From assembly GCF_004121075.1 (NCBI RefSeq), contig NZ_RHLN01000005.1, positions 44,241-108,240 of the forward strand: a DNA stretch of 64,000 bases. The letters are read 5' to 3'. A program made the position numbers and the translations under genes. The stretch comes from Lutibacter sp. HS1-25 (GTDB taxonomy: Bacteria; Bacteroidota; Bacteroidia; Flavobacteriales; Flavobacteriaceae). Positions within the stretch are counted from its first letter, which is position 1; each line of letters begins with the position of its first letter. Shown here in pieces: positions 8,591 through 17,250 of this stretch. The notes beneath the pieces were generated by a model, which worked only from the letters and a program-made list of their open reading frames with translations, made no database searches and was not told the origin of the DNA.

Positions 8591-8629
8591 AAAAAAAAGC
8601 TGCTCGATTTATTTCGAGCAGCTTTTTTT
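8591..8629. terminator. Strong terminator with A and T tracts on both sides
   Basis: GCTGCTCGA (8599-8607) pairs with TCGAGCAGC (8614-8622), flanked by eight A and seven T. It ends the lipoprotein operon. The apparent start codon of the next gene begins only 3 bp later. Confidence 0.9.
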
Positions 8630-8631
8630 AT

Positions 8632-9429
8632 ATGTACTTTTATCGGATTAATAATATTGACTTGAGTTATTTTTTAAATTTAATAGAAACATATCATTTA
8701 ACATTTTTTAGCTTTTTAATTGCATTTTCAGGAGCATTTTTATTGGGTGTTGGCAAAGCAGGAGTGAAGGGTTTGGGTGTTTTAATAGTGCTTCTTATGG
8801 CAATTGTATTTGGCGGCAAAACATCTACAGGTGTCTTAATTCCTTTAATGGTAGTGGCAGATATTTTTGCAGTAATATATTATCACAGACATACACAATG
8901 GGCATTTTTATTAAAGTTATTGCCAACAATGGTTTTAGGTGTTTTGATAGGTGTGTGGTTAGGTAACGATATTTCTGAAGTTGTTTTTAAAGAATTAATG
9001 GCTGTGTTAATTTTAGTTACATTGGTAATTATGATTGTAATGGAACGAAAAAAATCAACTGAAATACCAACTCATTGGGCATTTTCAAGTAGTATGGGTT
9101 TGATATCTGGAATTACATCAATGATAGGAAATTTAGCAGGTTCGTTTACAGATATTTATTTTTTAGCAATGCGTTTACCTAAAAACGAATTTATTGGTAC
9201 AGCTGCGTGGTTGTTTTTTATTATCAATGTTTTTAAATTGCCATTTCACATATTTATATGGAAAACAGTAACTTTTGAAAGTCTTGGTTTAAACCTAATT
9301 TTAATACCAGGAATTGTTTTGGGTTTTTTTACAGGTGTAAAAATTGTAAAGCAAATTAACAATAGCACCTACAGAAAATTTATTTTTATAGCTACAGCAT
9401 TTGGTGCGCTCTTAATTTTATTTAAATAA
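8632..9429 (+). CDS. TauE/SafE-family anion exporter
   Basis: The 265-residue protein has about eight membrane helices in two similar halves, with glycine-rich turns such as GVGKAGVKGLG and GNLAGSFTDIYFLA. These are typical of the TSUP (TauE/SafE) family, which moves sulfite, sulfonates or other organic anions. The substrate is unknown. The ATG at 8632 lies directly after the terminator T tract of the previous operon and has no visible ribosome site. The next methionine is inside the membrane domain, so either 8632 is used on a message starting right there, or a TTG or ATT codon a few residues on is used. Confidence 0.8.
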   Translation: MYFYRINNIDLSYFLNLIETYHLTFFSFLIAFSGAFLLGVGKAGVKGLGVLIVLLMAIVFGGKTSTGVLIPLMVVADIFAVIYYHRHTQWAFLLKLLPTMVLGVLIGVWLGNDISEVVFKELMAVLILVTLVIMIVMERKKSTEIPTHWAFSSSMGLISGITSMIGNLAGSFTDIYFLAMRLPKNEFIGTAAWLFFIINVFKLPFHIFIWKTVTFESLGLNLILIPGIVLGFFTGVKIVKQINNSTYRKFIFIATAFGALLILFK

Positions 9430-9436
9430 TAAAGTA

Positions 9437-9616
9437 ATGCTTGAACATTTTTTTCAATGCCCATATTGTTGGGATGAAATTTCAATATTGTTAGACACTT
9501 CAGTAAATAATCAAACGTATATTGAAGATTGTGAAGTGTGTTGTAATCCTATAGAAATACAGGTTAAATTTGAAAATTTAGAATTAAGTTCTATAAATAT
9601 TAACCTAATAGATTAA
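9437..9616 (+). CDS. CPXCG-motif cysteine-rich mini-protein
   Basis: This 59-codon gene begins MLEHFFQCPYCWDEISILLD and has a second cysteine group, CEVCC, about 24 residues after the first. The paired CxxC layout and size match the CPXCG-type cysteine-rich family (small proteins probably binding one zinc ion, function unknown). The start ATG lies 7 bp after the TauE gene, so it is probably cotranscribed with it. Confidence 0.75.
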   Translation: MLEHFFQCPYCWDEISILLDTSVNNQTYIEDCEVCCNPIEIQVKFENLELSSININLID

Positions 9617-9758
9617 TATAAATATTACTATTTTAAAGTATTTTAACTTTAAAACTTATAAAAATCAGCAAAAAAATAAAATATTCCACAGAAATGAAGC
9701 ATTTTGTTTTTGCTAAATTTACTGTAGAACATTTTAAGATTAAGGAAAATTAAAGTAA

Positions 9759-10025
9759 TTATTTATTCAATAACTCTGATTTAGCTGATATTTTATCATC
9801 TGAAAATAACGATAAAGGATTGTATACAGTAAAAATATACTTATCTAAATCCTTTAATTGTTCAGGTTTTGCTTTTTTATAAGCTTCTGCAACAATGTGA
9901 TTATTAGTAACATTATTAAAAGTAATTTTGTTCTCAGATGTAACAATTACAGCTTCTTTAGTTTTTTCCTGTGAATAGCTTACAGCTCCTATAAGCAACA
10001 TCATTATAATTAACATTTTTTTCAT
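9759..10025 (-). CDS. Small secreted protein of unknown function
   Basis: The 88-residue protein starts with a clear signal peptide (MKKMLIIMMLLIGAVSYSQ, cleavage expected after the Gln-preceding Ser). The mature part is short, polar and without recognisable motifs. It stands alone on the minus strand between the CPXCG gene and the thioredoxin gene. I cannot assign a function. Confidence 0.55.
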   Translation of the reverse strand: MKKMLIIMMLLIGAVSYSQEKTKEAVIVTSENKITFNNVTNNHIVAEAYKKAKPEQLKDLDKYIFTVYNPLSLFSDDKISAKSELLNK

Positions 10026-10137
10026 AAGTCTAATTTAAAAAAAAACTAAAATATTTTTAGTAAAAATTATATTTTTTTTTGTTTATAATTTATAAAATGA
10101 TAAATAAATATTATTGTTAAAATTTAAAAAGAAGTTA

Positions 10138-10431
10138 TTATATTGATATAGCTTGTTTTAACTGAGAAACTGTTTGCATACCAGATTGTCTCCAAGTTTG
10201 CTTTCCGTTTTTAAAAATTATAAAAGTAGGAACACCCTGAACTTGATATTTTGAAGCCAAACTTTGATTGTTATCTACATTAATTTTTATAATACTAATT
10301 TTATCTTGTAATTCAGATTTTAATTGTTTTAAAATCGGAGCCATAGATTTACAAGGTCCGCACCAATCAGCATAAAAATCTATTAATACAGGTGTTTCTT
10401 GATTGATAATTTCGCTAAAAGATTTTTTCAT
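10138..10431 (-). CDS. trxA: Thioredoxin
   Basis: The 97-residue protein has the redox motif WCGPC at 23-27 and the cis-proline loop GVPTF at about 72-76. It is a little shorter than E. coli thioredoxin (108), missing part of the N-terminal strand. No signal peptide is seen, so it acts in the cytoplasm. It is a monocistronic gene by position, with AT-rich spacers on both sides. Confidence 0.92.
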   Translation of the reverse strand: MKKSFSEIINQETPVLIDFYADWCGPCKSMAPILKQLKSELQDKISIIKINVDNNQSLASKYQVQGVPTFIIFKNGKQTWRQSGMQTVSQLKQAISI

Positions 10432-10622
10432 AATAATATATTTTTACTTTTAAAATTACAAAAACTACAATAATTAGTATGTTAAATATTTTAAAAATAA
10501 ATACTTAATTACCAATTATTGCATTGATTTAACTTTTAAAACTTTAAATATTAAAGTATAATTATTGAAAGTAAACTGTAAAAGAATTTAATTTGTAATT
10601 TGGTATATTTTAAAAATATTAT

Positions 10623-11225
10623 ATGAATTTAAAATTGTTAAAAGACGCCATAGACGGAACAGATATTTATATTTTAGATCAAATTTTAAAAGGTAACTTT
10701 AAAACAGGAGGGAAGGTATTAGATGCTGGCTGTGGTAATGGAAGAAACTTAAAATGGTTTTATAATACTGATTTTGAAATACATGGAATAGATGTAGATG
10801 CCGCTAAAATTGTTTATTGTAAAGAATTATTTAAGTTACAAGAACAAAATTTTAGGATGGTTAGTACTGAAAAAATGCCTTATAAAGATAATTATTTTGA
10901 TGCTGTAATTTGTAATGCTGTTTTACATTTTGCGCTAAATTTAAATCATTTTTATACAATGTTTGAACAATTATTAAGAGTTTTAAAGCCAGAAGGAATA
11001 TTATTTATTCGTATGGCTTCAAATTTTGGAATAGCATCTCAAATTGAATTTATTGAAGATGGTATTTATAAACTACCTGATAATTCATCACGTTTTTTAT
11101 TAACAACTAAAATTATTAATGACATACAAAATAATTACAATTTAGAATTTATAGAGGATTTAAAAACAACAATAGTTCATCAAAAAAGAAGTATGACTAC
11201 ATTAATTATAAAAAAATCGAAATAA
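10623..11225 (+). CDS. Class I SAM-dependent methyltransferase
   Basis: The 200-residue protein has the SAM motif I VLDAGCGNGRN at about residues 34-44, an acidic residue after strand 2 (GIDVD), and motif II/III FDAVICNAVLHF at about 95-106. It belongs to the Methyltransf_11 type; nothing shows the substrate. It is followed 12 bp later by a Dabb-domain gene in the same direction. Confidence 0.85.
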   Translation: MNLKLLKDAIDGTDIYILDQILKGNFKTGGKVLDAGCGNGRNLKWFYNTDFEIHGIDVDAAKIVYCKELFKLQEQNFRMVSTEKMPYKDNYFDAVICNAVLHFALNLNHFYTMFEQLLRVLKPEGILFIRMASNFGIASQIEFIEDGIYKLPDNSSRFLLTTKIINDIQNNYNLEFIEDLKTTIVHQKRSMTTLIIKKSK

Positions 11226-11237
11226 CACAATATTTAT

Positions 11238-11567
11238 ATGGAGAAAACAAATAACATAGAAGAAAAATTTATTCACCTGGTTTATTTTTGGTTAAAGCAT
11301 CCTGAAAACACAAACGACAGAAAAGCTTTTGAACAAGCTATGCAAAAATTTTTAAATACAACTAAGTTTGCTCACAACAAACATTTTGGAAAACCTGCAG
11401 CAACAAAACGACCTGTTGTTGACGATAGTTATACCTATTGTTTAAAAGTTACGTTTAAAGATATTGATGAACATAATAATTATCAAATAGAACCAGCACA
11501 TAAATTATTTATTGAAGAAGCAAAACCATTATGGGAGCGTGTGCTAATTTACGATTCTGAAATGTAA
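11238..11567 (+). CDS. Dabb (stress-responsive A/B barrel) domain protein
   Basis: The 109-residue protein opens the domain with FIHLVYFWLKHPE and ends with AHKLFIEEAKPLWERVLIYD, as in the ferredoxin-like dimeric A/B barrel family. Members are small cytoplasmic proteins, some with enzyme activity, most without a known role. It is probably cotranscribed with the methyltransferase 12 bp upstream. Confidence 0.8.
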   Translation: MEKTNNIEEKFIHLVYFWLKHPENTNDRKAFEQAMQKFLNTTKFAHNKHFGKPAATKRPVVDDSYTYCLKVTFKDIDEHNNYQIEPAHKLFIEEAKPLWERVLIYDSEM

Positions 11568-11953
11568 ATAACAGATATACAAGTATTTATAATTTACTAT
11601 TTAACATAATATAAATTATAATACAAATATACAGTAATTGCTGTATAGCCGTTTTTCAGGCTATTTATACATAATATCAGATATAGTGCCTTTAGGTCTA
11701 TATTGTCATACAAATCGACTTTAGGAGATTCATGAACTCCTATATAGCAAATAAAATTCACGTGAATAATTATGTTAAAACCAATTTGCGACACGTAAGT
11801 TTCTTTTGTAGTTATAATTGTATATTATGCTAAATATCCCAGAAGCATTTTATTTCTATACGATATTCAGTACTTGGGTCTAGAAAATTTTAAATATGCG
11901 ATTCTAAGGATAGTAACATTCTAACTCAATAACTACATAACAACTTTAATTAA
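11568..11953. other. Non-coding stretch with five clustered inverted repeats
   Basis: No convincing gene is present. Between 11629 and 11767 there are five short inverted repeats in a row: ATACAG/CTGTAT (11629-11646), ATAGCC/GGCTAT (11645-11664), ATATAG/CTATAT (11681-11703), GGAG-a-TTCA/TGA-a-CTCC (11724-11740) and the perfect palindrome ATTCACGTGAAT (11756-11767). A 21-nt string at 11712-11732 recurs as its exact reverse complement at 63824-63844. Confidence 0.5.
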
Positions 11954-11998
11954 TAAAAAAAGCGTACTAATAAAGAATAAATTCAGTTTTAGTACGCT
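11954..11998 (-). terminator. Terminator of the SulP-carbonic anhydrase operon
   Basis: AGCGTACTAA (11961-11970) pairs with TTAGTACGCT (11989-11998). The A run at 11954-11960 is the U tract on the minus strand, so it terminates the carbonic anhydrase transcript. Confidence 0.85.
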
Positions 11999-12020
11999 CA
12001 TAATATTTAAGCTAGTTTAT

Positions 12021-12656
12021 TTAGCAAATAGCTACTTTTCCGTCGGATAACTTATAAATTCCACCCGTAATTTCAATTTCTCCATTTTCTTTCATTTCTC
12101 TAAGAATTGGACTTTTTGTTAAAATTCTATCAATAGTTAACATCACATTGTTTTCTATTGTTTTGTTAACAAACTCAGTATTTGACGAATCATGTGGACC
12201 ACAAACTTCAGATTCAGAAACATTTACAGCTGGTTTAATTTTTTCTACCAGTGATGTTATATTACCCAATTCTACACCATCACATGCGGCTTTTATTGCG
12301 CCACAACTTTCGTGTCCTAATACAAAAATCAACTTACTTCCTGCAACTTTACAGGCATACTCCATACTTCCAATAATATCTGTATTTTCAAAATTTCCGG
12401 CAACTCTTGCTACAAATATATCTCCAATTGTTTGATCAAATATTGTTTCTACCGGGACTCTTGAATCTATACACGATAAAACGATTGCTTTTGGATATTG
12501 ACCTTCAATGGTTTGTTTAACCAAAGCATTTGTTTCTACTGTATTTACTTTATTTTCTGCAAAGCGTGTATTTCCTTTTATTAAATCATCTAACACACAT
12601 TTTGCTGTTAAATTAGTTTGTGTGTATTGGTCTATGGCGTTATTAATATGTTTCAT
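12021..12656 (-). CDS. Beta-class carbonic anhydrase
   Basis: The 211-residue protein interconverts CO2 and bicarbonate. It has the zinc and dyad motif CIDSRVP (Cys62, Asp64, Arg66) and the second zinc motif HESCGA at about 118-123. No signal peptide is seen in the first residues, so it should be cytoplasmic. It follows a SulP transporter gene by 12 bp on the same strand. SulP plus carbonic anhydrase pairs are a known arrangement that points to bicarbonate uptake and use, for example for carboxylases. Confidence 0.92.
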   Translation of the reverse strand: MKHINNAIDQYTQTNLTAKCVLDDLIKGNTRFAENKVNTVETNALVKQTIEGQYPKAIVLSCIDSRVPVETIFDQTIGDIFVARVAGNFENTDIIGSMEYACKVAGSKLIFVLGHESCGAIKAACDGVELGNITSLVEKIKPAVNVSESEVCGPHDSSNTEFVNKTIENNVMLTIDRILTKSPILREMKENGEIEITGGIYKLSDGKVAIC

Positions 12657-12668
12657 AATTTTTCAATT

Positions 12669-14261
12669 TTAACTTAAACTTAAACTCGATTTTGGATTTT
12701 TACTAAAAAACTCAACAAAACTTGGAGGGTTTTCAACAATTCCCCTCTTAGACACTAACTTAATTTCTATATTTCTTTCTTTAGCTTTGTAAATAAAATC
12801 TTCAAGAATCTCTATAATATCGTTATCTAAATACCTTGTTTTAAGCAGGTTAATTTCTAAATATGTTTCATTTGGTAAACGATCTAATTCTTTTAAAATA
12901 GCACCTTTGTTAAAAAATGTCACTTCTTCAGCTAAGGTCATTTTAATTTTATGTTTGCCATTGCTATTATCTTCTATATGTAAAAAGTGCGAATTTTGAT
13001 AACTTTTTAATAAAATAACTACAATTCCAACCAATAAACCTAAACTAATACCAACCAATAAATCGGTAAAAACAATACCAACTACTGTAACAATAAAAGG
13101 TACAAACTGTTTCCATCCTAATTTATACATTTGTTTAAATAAGGTTGGTTTGGCCAATTTATATCCAACAATTATTAGGATTGATGCCAATACAGAAAGT
13201 GGAATTTTATTTAAAAAGTCTGGTATTAATATCACTGAAACTAACAACAATAAACCGTGTAAAATTGCGCTCATTTTTGATTTACCTCCAGATTGTATAT
13301 TGGCCGAACTTCTAACAATAACTTGCGTTATTGGCAAACCACCAATTAAACCAGAAACAACATTACCTGTTCCTTGTGCTATTAACTCTCTATTTGTTGG
13401 TGTTACATTTTTTTCTGGATCAATTTTATCTGTAGCTTCTACACATAAAAGCGTTTCTAAACTTGCAATTAATGCAATTGTAAAGGCTACAACCCAAACA
13501 TCTGGATTTGTAATTACTGAAAAGTTTGGAAAACTAAATTGATTGATAAATGAACTAACGTCTTTAGGTATAGGCACATTTACTAAATGCGTTTGTGATA
13601 TAGAAAGTGCTTCATTAGTTTTGGTAAATAAGTAATAAACAATACCTAATACTACTGCCACTAATGGCCCTTGAATTACTGTAAAAAACTTTGCTTTTTT
13701 TGCTAAAATATTATCCCAAAACAAAATTAAAAGCAATGTAATTACACCAATAATTAACGATCCTAATGTTATATTATCAACAATATTAAAAATTGCAGAA
13801 AATGTATTTTCTCCAGAAGCTTCTATAAAACTATCAGCTCCTACAGGTTCAAGATCATAGCCAAAGAAATGTGGAATTTGTTTGAAAATAATAATAATTC
13901 CAATACCCGTTAGCATTCCTTTAATTACTGATGAAGGAAAATAATATCCAATAACTCCGGCTTTTAAAACACCAAAAACCATTTGAATTATTCCACCTAA
14001 AACTAAGGCAACTAAAAAGTTTTCATAACCACCCAATGAGGCTATTGCTGTTAATACAATTGCTGCCAAACCGGCTGCAGGTCCACTCACTCCTACTTTA
14101 GATCCACTAAGGGCTCCAACTACTACTCCACCAACAATTCCTGATATTACCCCTGAAAATAATGGAGCGCCACTTGCTAATGCAATACCTAAACACAAAG
14201 GTAATGCTACAAAAAACACTACTATACTAGCAGGAAAATCGCTTTTAAGATTTTTAAACAT
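12669..14261 (-). CDS. SulP-family inorganic anion transporter with STAS domain
   Basis: The 530-residue protein has about 12-14 membrane helices (SulP signature region PAAGLAAIVLTAIASLGG near residue 60, GNVVSGLIGGLPITQVIVRSS-type region near 310). A cytoplasmic STAS domain lies at about 430-530 (YLEINLLKTRYLDNDII). SulP proteins carry sulfate, bicarbonate or other anions. The carbonic anhydrase gene directly downstream makes bicarbonate, as in BicA, the likeliest substrate; this is inferred from context. It is probably cotranscribed with the small membrane-anchored protein encoded 88 bp upstream. Confidence 0.88.
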   Translation of the reverse strand: MFKNLKSDFPASIVVFFVALPLCLGIALASGAPLFSGVISGIVGGVVVGALSGSKVGVSGPAAGLAAIVLTAIASLGGYENFLVALVLGGIIQMVFGVLKAGVIGYYFPSSVIKGMLTGIGIIIIFKQIPHFFGYDLEPVGADSFIEASGENTFSAIFNIVDNITLGSLIIGVITLLLILFWDNILAKKAKFFTVIQGPLVAVVLGIVYYLFTKTNEALSISQTHLVNVPIPKDVSSFINQFSFPNFSVITNPDVWVVAFTIALIASLETLLCVEATDKIDPEKNVTPTNRELIAQGTGNVVSGLIGGLPITQVIVRSSANIQSGGKSKMSAILHGLLLLVSVILIPDFLNKIPLSVLASILIIVGYKLAKPTLFKQMYKLGWKQFVPFIVTVVGIVFTDLLVGISLGLLVGIVVILLKSYQNSHFLHIEDNSNGKHKIKMTLAEEVTFFNKGAILKELDRLPNETYLEINLLKTRYLDNDIIEILEDFIYKAKERNIEIKLVSKRGIVENPPSFVEFFSKNPKSSLSLS

Positions 14262-14349
14262 AAAATAAATTTTTTACCACTCTAAACTTGTGTGTTTAGA
14301 GCTAAGATTTTAATTTTTTGATACTAATTTTTAATTTTGAAATATAGAA

Positions 14350-14652
14350 TTATGACAAATACTCAGGCGGTTGAGTTTGTACTTTTGGATATTGAGAAAT
14401 GTAGTTTTTAGTATAAAAACGCATACATTTTTCTTTCTCAACATCAGTGTCAAAATCTGTTATAAAATATGAAGTATAAAGTTTTATTTCTTTTAAATTA
14501 ACTTCCTCACTATTTTCTTTTTCGTGCTCATTTTCATTCAAATTAAAAAAAACAGAAACATCTGAATTTTTATTTGATAAACCTACAACAGTAGGTATAG
14601 CTATAGAAGCTATAAAGATGATTGAGAAAAAAATGGTAATTCGTATTTTCAA
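14350..14652 (-). CDS. Small membrane-anchored or secreted protein upstream of SulP
   Basis: The 100-residue protein has an N-terminal hydrophobic segment (residues 5-25) that serves as a signal or anchor, followed by a polar, charged domain with one cysteine (KCMRFYTKNYIS). I do not recognise it. It precedes the SulP and carbonic anhydrase genes on the same strand, so it may be part of that operon. Confidence 0.6.
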   Translation of the reverse strand: MKIRITIFFSIIFIASIAIPTVVGLSNKNSDVSVFFNLNENEHEKENSEEVNLKEIKLYTSYFITDFDTDVEKEKCMRFYTKNYISQYPKVQTQPPEYLS

Positions 14653-14676
14653 AAGCTATAATAATTTATTGTTTTG

Positions 14677-14684
14677 CAAATATA
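14677..14684 (-). promoter_or_regulatory. -7 box of the SulP operon
   Basis: TATATTTG on the minus strand matches the consensus and lies 24 bp before the ATG at 14652. This suggests a single promoter for the small protein, SulP and carbonic anhydrase genes. Confidence 0.5.
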
Positions 14685-14865
14685 TTAACATAAAACTTAA
14701 ATAAATATTAAAATTAACCTAAATAGATGTTAAATAATTATTAAATCATCTTTTTTAATGAATTAATCAAATTTTAAATATCAAGTTATCGTAATATAAA
14801 AACCCATCATCACTACCCTATTTTTATCAATTCATTTAAAAATTTGTAAATAAAATATGTGTTTT

Positions 14866-14887
14866 AATAGTATTACTATTATATTTG
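14866..14887 (+). promoter_or_regulatory. TetR operator overlapping promoter of the export operon
   Basis: AATAGTA-T-TACTATT (14866-14880) is a perfect 15-bp palindrome. Its last base is the first base of TATATTTG (14880-14887), an exact -7 box 20 bp before the regulator ATG. A dimeric repressor bound here would block RNA polymerase, as expected for autoregulation by the TetR protein encoded next. Confidence 0.6.
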
Positions 14888-14906
14888 CGTATAAAATATT
14901 TACAAA

Positions 14907-15587
14907 ATGGATAAACTACTATCAAATATTAGAATAGAAATTCCGCAGGGTATTTATTTAAAAGATCCCGAATCTTCATCCCTTGGAAAAAAAATTATTA
15001 AAAATAGTATTGTTTTAATTGAAGAAATTGGATTTGAAGATTTTAATTTTAAAAAATTAGGACAATTTATTAATTCCAATGAAAGCTCTATTTACAGGTA
15101 TTTTGAAAGTAAACACAAACTTTTAATGTATCTTACCTCTTGGTATTGGAGTTGGATAGAATATCAACTTGTTATGGAAACTTATAGTGTAAATAATGCT
15201 GAAGAAAAATTACTTAAAGCCATAAATGTAGTTACCAGAACTACTGAGCAAGACAATAAATACAGTCATATTAATGAGGTTTTACTTAATTTAATTATGA
15301 TAAATGAAAGTTCTAAATCTTTTTTGACTAAAAATGTTGATATAGAAAATAATGAAGGATATTTTTCGCCTTATAAAAGGGTGGTTCAAAGAATTTCAGA
15401 TATTATTAAAGGGTGTAACAATAGCTATCCATTTCCGCTTAGTTTGGCAAGTACTGTTATTGAAGGAGCCTTGCATCAACAGTTTTTAAAAGTTCATTTT
15501 AAGTCTATAACAAATTGTGATAATAACACAAAACCAACAGATTTTTTTACTAATTTAATCCTAAATACATTAAGTAATGGAGCATAA
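14907..15587 (+). CDS. TetR/AcrR-family regulator of the export operon
   Basis: The 226-residue protein has a TetR helix-turn-helix at about residues 28-72 (IVLIEEIGFEDFNFKKLGQF, then NESSIYRYFESKHKLL). A helical ligand domain rich in aromatic residues follows (LTSWYWSWIEYQ). It is the first gene of the TetR-ABC-HlyD-TolC operon, overlapping the ABC gene by 11 nt. A palindrome overlaps its own -7 box, so it probably represses the operon until a compound, perhaps the exported one, binds. Confidence 0.88.
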   Translation: MDKLLSNIRIEIPQGIYLKDPESSSLGKKIIKNSIVLIEEIGFEDFNFKKLGQFINSNESSIYRYFESKHKLLMYLTSWYWSWIEYQLVMETYSVNNAEEKLLKAINVVTRTTEQDNKYSHINEVLLNLIMINESSKSFLTKNVDIENNEGYFSPYKRVVQRISDIIKGCNNSYPFPLSLASTVIEGALHQQFLKVHFKSITNCDNNTKPTDFFTNLILNTLSNGA

Positions 15588-17247
15588 AACATTATCACCT
15601 TGGAAACGATTTACAAAGTTGTTAGAATTAGAACGTAAAGATGTTTACCAAATAAGCTATTATGCTATTTTTGAGGGGATTATAGCATTGTCTTTACCTT
15701 TAGGAATTCAAGCCATTATTAATTTATTACAAAGCGCCGTTATATCAGCTTCTTGGGTTGTTTTAATTTTATTGGTAACCACTGGTGTTGCTTTTGCAGG
15801 TATTTTAAAACTGATGCAAATGCGTATTATTGAAACCATTCAACAACGTATTTTTACCAGAGCTTCGTTTGAGCTAAGTTATCGTTTTCCAAAAATCAAA
15901 ATGGACGAGTTAAACAATTACTATCTTCCAGAATTGGCCAACCGTTTTTTTGACACTTTAACTATCCAAAAAGGATTGTCTAAAATTTTAATAGATGTAC
16001 CTTCGGCATTATTGCAAATCATATTTGCATTGATTTTATTGTCATTTTATCACGCATTTTTTATCATTTTTGGCTTATTACTCCTATTATTAATATTCAT
16101 TATTTTTAAATATACAGCACAAAAAGGATTGGATACAAGTTTAAGTGAATCTAAAAGTAAATATAAAGTAGCGCATTGGCTTCAAGAAGTTGCTCGTGCT
16201 GTAATAAGCTTTAAACTCTCTGGAAGAACCAGTTTAGCCTTACAAAAAACAGATATTTTGGTAAATGATTATATAAACTCTCGTGAAAATCACTTTAAAA
16301 TATTGATTTTTCAGTTTGCACAAATGATTGGGTTTAAAGTTTTAATTACTGCTGGTTTGTTGGTTATTGGTGGGTTTTTAGTATTAGAACAACGTATGAA
16401 TATTGGTCAATTTGTTGCTGCAGAAATCATTATTCTTTTAGTAATTAATTCTGTCGAAAAATTAATTTTAGGTTTAGAATCATTATATGACGTGTTAACT
16501 TCAATTGAAAAATTAGGTCAAATTGTAGACAAGCCAATTGAAGCTCAAAATGGTGAAATAATAGCAGAAAATACCGATTTTACTGTAGAACTTCAAGATT
16601 TAACATACACGGTAGCTGAACGAAAAAAACCTATTTTAAATAACATCTCTTTTACTATAAATCCAAAAGACAGAATTTTGTTAAACGGTGAAAGTGGTTC
16701 TGGCAAATCTAGTCTTTTTCAACTTCTTTGTGGATTGATAATGCCTTCCTCGGGTCATATTTTTGTCAATAATCTTTCAATAGAAAGTTTATTTATCAAT
16801 GATTACCGTTCAAAACTAGGAATATCTCTAACTTTAGAAACACCTTTTGAAGGTACTATTAGAGAAAACGTCACCTTTGGAAACAAAGATATTACTGATG
16901 AAGCTATTTTTAAAACTTTTGAAGAGTTAGAATTGATAGATTTTTTAAGGCAACAACCCAAAGGTTTAAATACCATTATGAATCCTGAAGGTAAAGAAAT
17001 TCCATACACTGTTTCTAAAAAAATAATTTTAGCAAGAGCTATTATTAAAAAACCTAAAATGCTGATTTTAGAAAATCCTTTAGATCAATTTCATAAAGAT
17101 GAAGCTAAAAAAATAACTTCATTCTTAACCGATAGTTCTCAGCCTTGGAGCTTAATTGTAATTAGCAATAATGAAAACTGGAAACTTAATTGTAACAAAC
17201 AAATTACAATTAAAAATGGGGCTATTATTAATGTTGATAAAATTTAG
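15577..17247 (+). CDS. ABC exporter half-transporter with degenerate ATPase
   Basis: The 556-residue protein has an ABC membrane domain (five to six helices, about 25-310) and a nucleotide-binding domain (about 330-556). Walker A is intact (NGESGSGKSS, about 370-379). The Q-loop glutamine is missing (SLTLETPFEGTI), the signature LSGGQ is replaced by YTVSK, Walker B reads MLILENP in place of hhhhDEP, and the H-loop histidine is absent (VISNNENW). It should therefore bind ATP but hydrolyse it poorly, or work with a second, intact subunit not encoded here. It is followed by HlyD and TolC genes, so it is the inner-membrane part of a tripartite exporter. Confidence 0.85.
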   Translation: MEHKTLSPWKRFTKLLELERKDVYQISYYAIFEGIIALSLPLGIQAIINLLQSAVISASWVVLILLVTTGVAFAGILKLMQMRIIETIQQRIFTRASFELSYRFPKIKMDELNNYYLPELANRFFDTLTIQKGLSKILIDVPSALLQIIFALILLSFYHAFFIIFGLLLLLLIFIIFKYTAQKGLDTSLSESKSKYKVAHWLQEVARAVISFKLSGRTSLALQKTDILVNDYINSRENHFKILIFQFAQMIGFKVLITAGLLVIGGFLVLEQRMNIGQFVAAEIIILLVINSVEKLILGLESLYDVLTSIEKLGQIVDKPIEAQNGEIIAENTDFTVELQDLTYTVAERKKPILNNISFTINPKDRILLNGESGSGKSSLFQLLCGLIMPSSGHIFVNNLSIESLFINDYRSKLGISLTLETPFEGTIRENVTFGNKDITDEAIFKTFEELELIDFLRQQPKGLNTIMNPEGKEIPYTVSKKIILARAIIKKPKMLILENPLDQFHKDEAKKITSFLTDSSQPWSLIVISNNENWKLNCNKQITIKNGAIINVDKI

Positions 17248-17250
17248 ACT

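Noticed and set aside
11597..11794. A 65-residue open frame on the minus strand
   Set aside because: It lies in a tract of inverted repeats, has no ribosome site or promoter, and its composition (Tyr, Ile, Asn rich) is what AT-rich non-coding DNA gives. Only its VHESPKVD segment recurs, as part of a DNA repeat.
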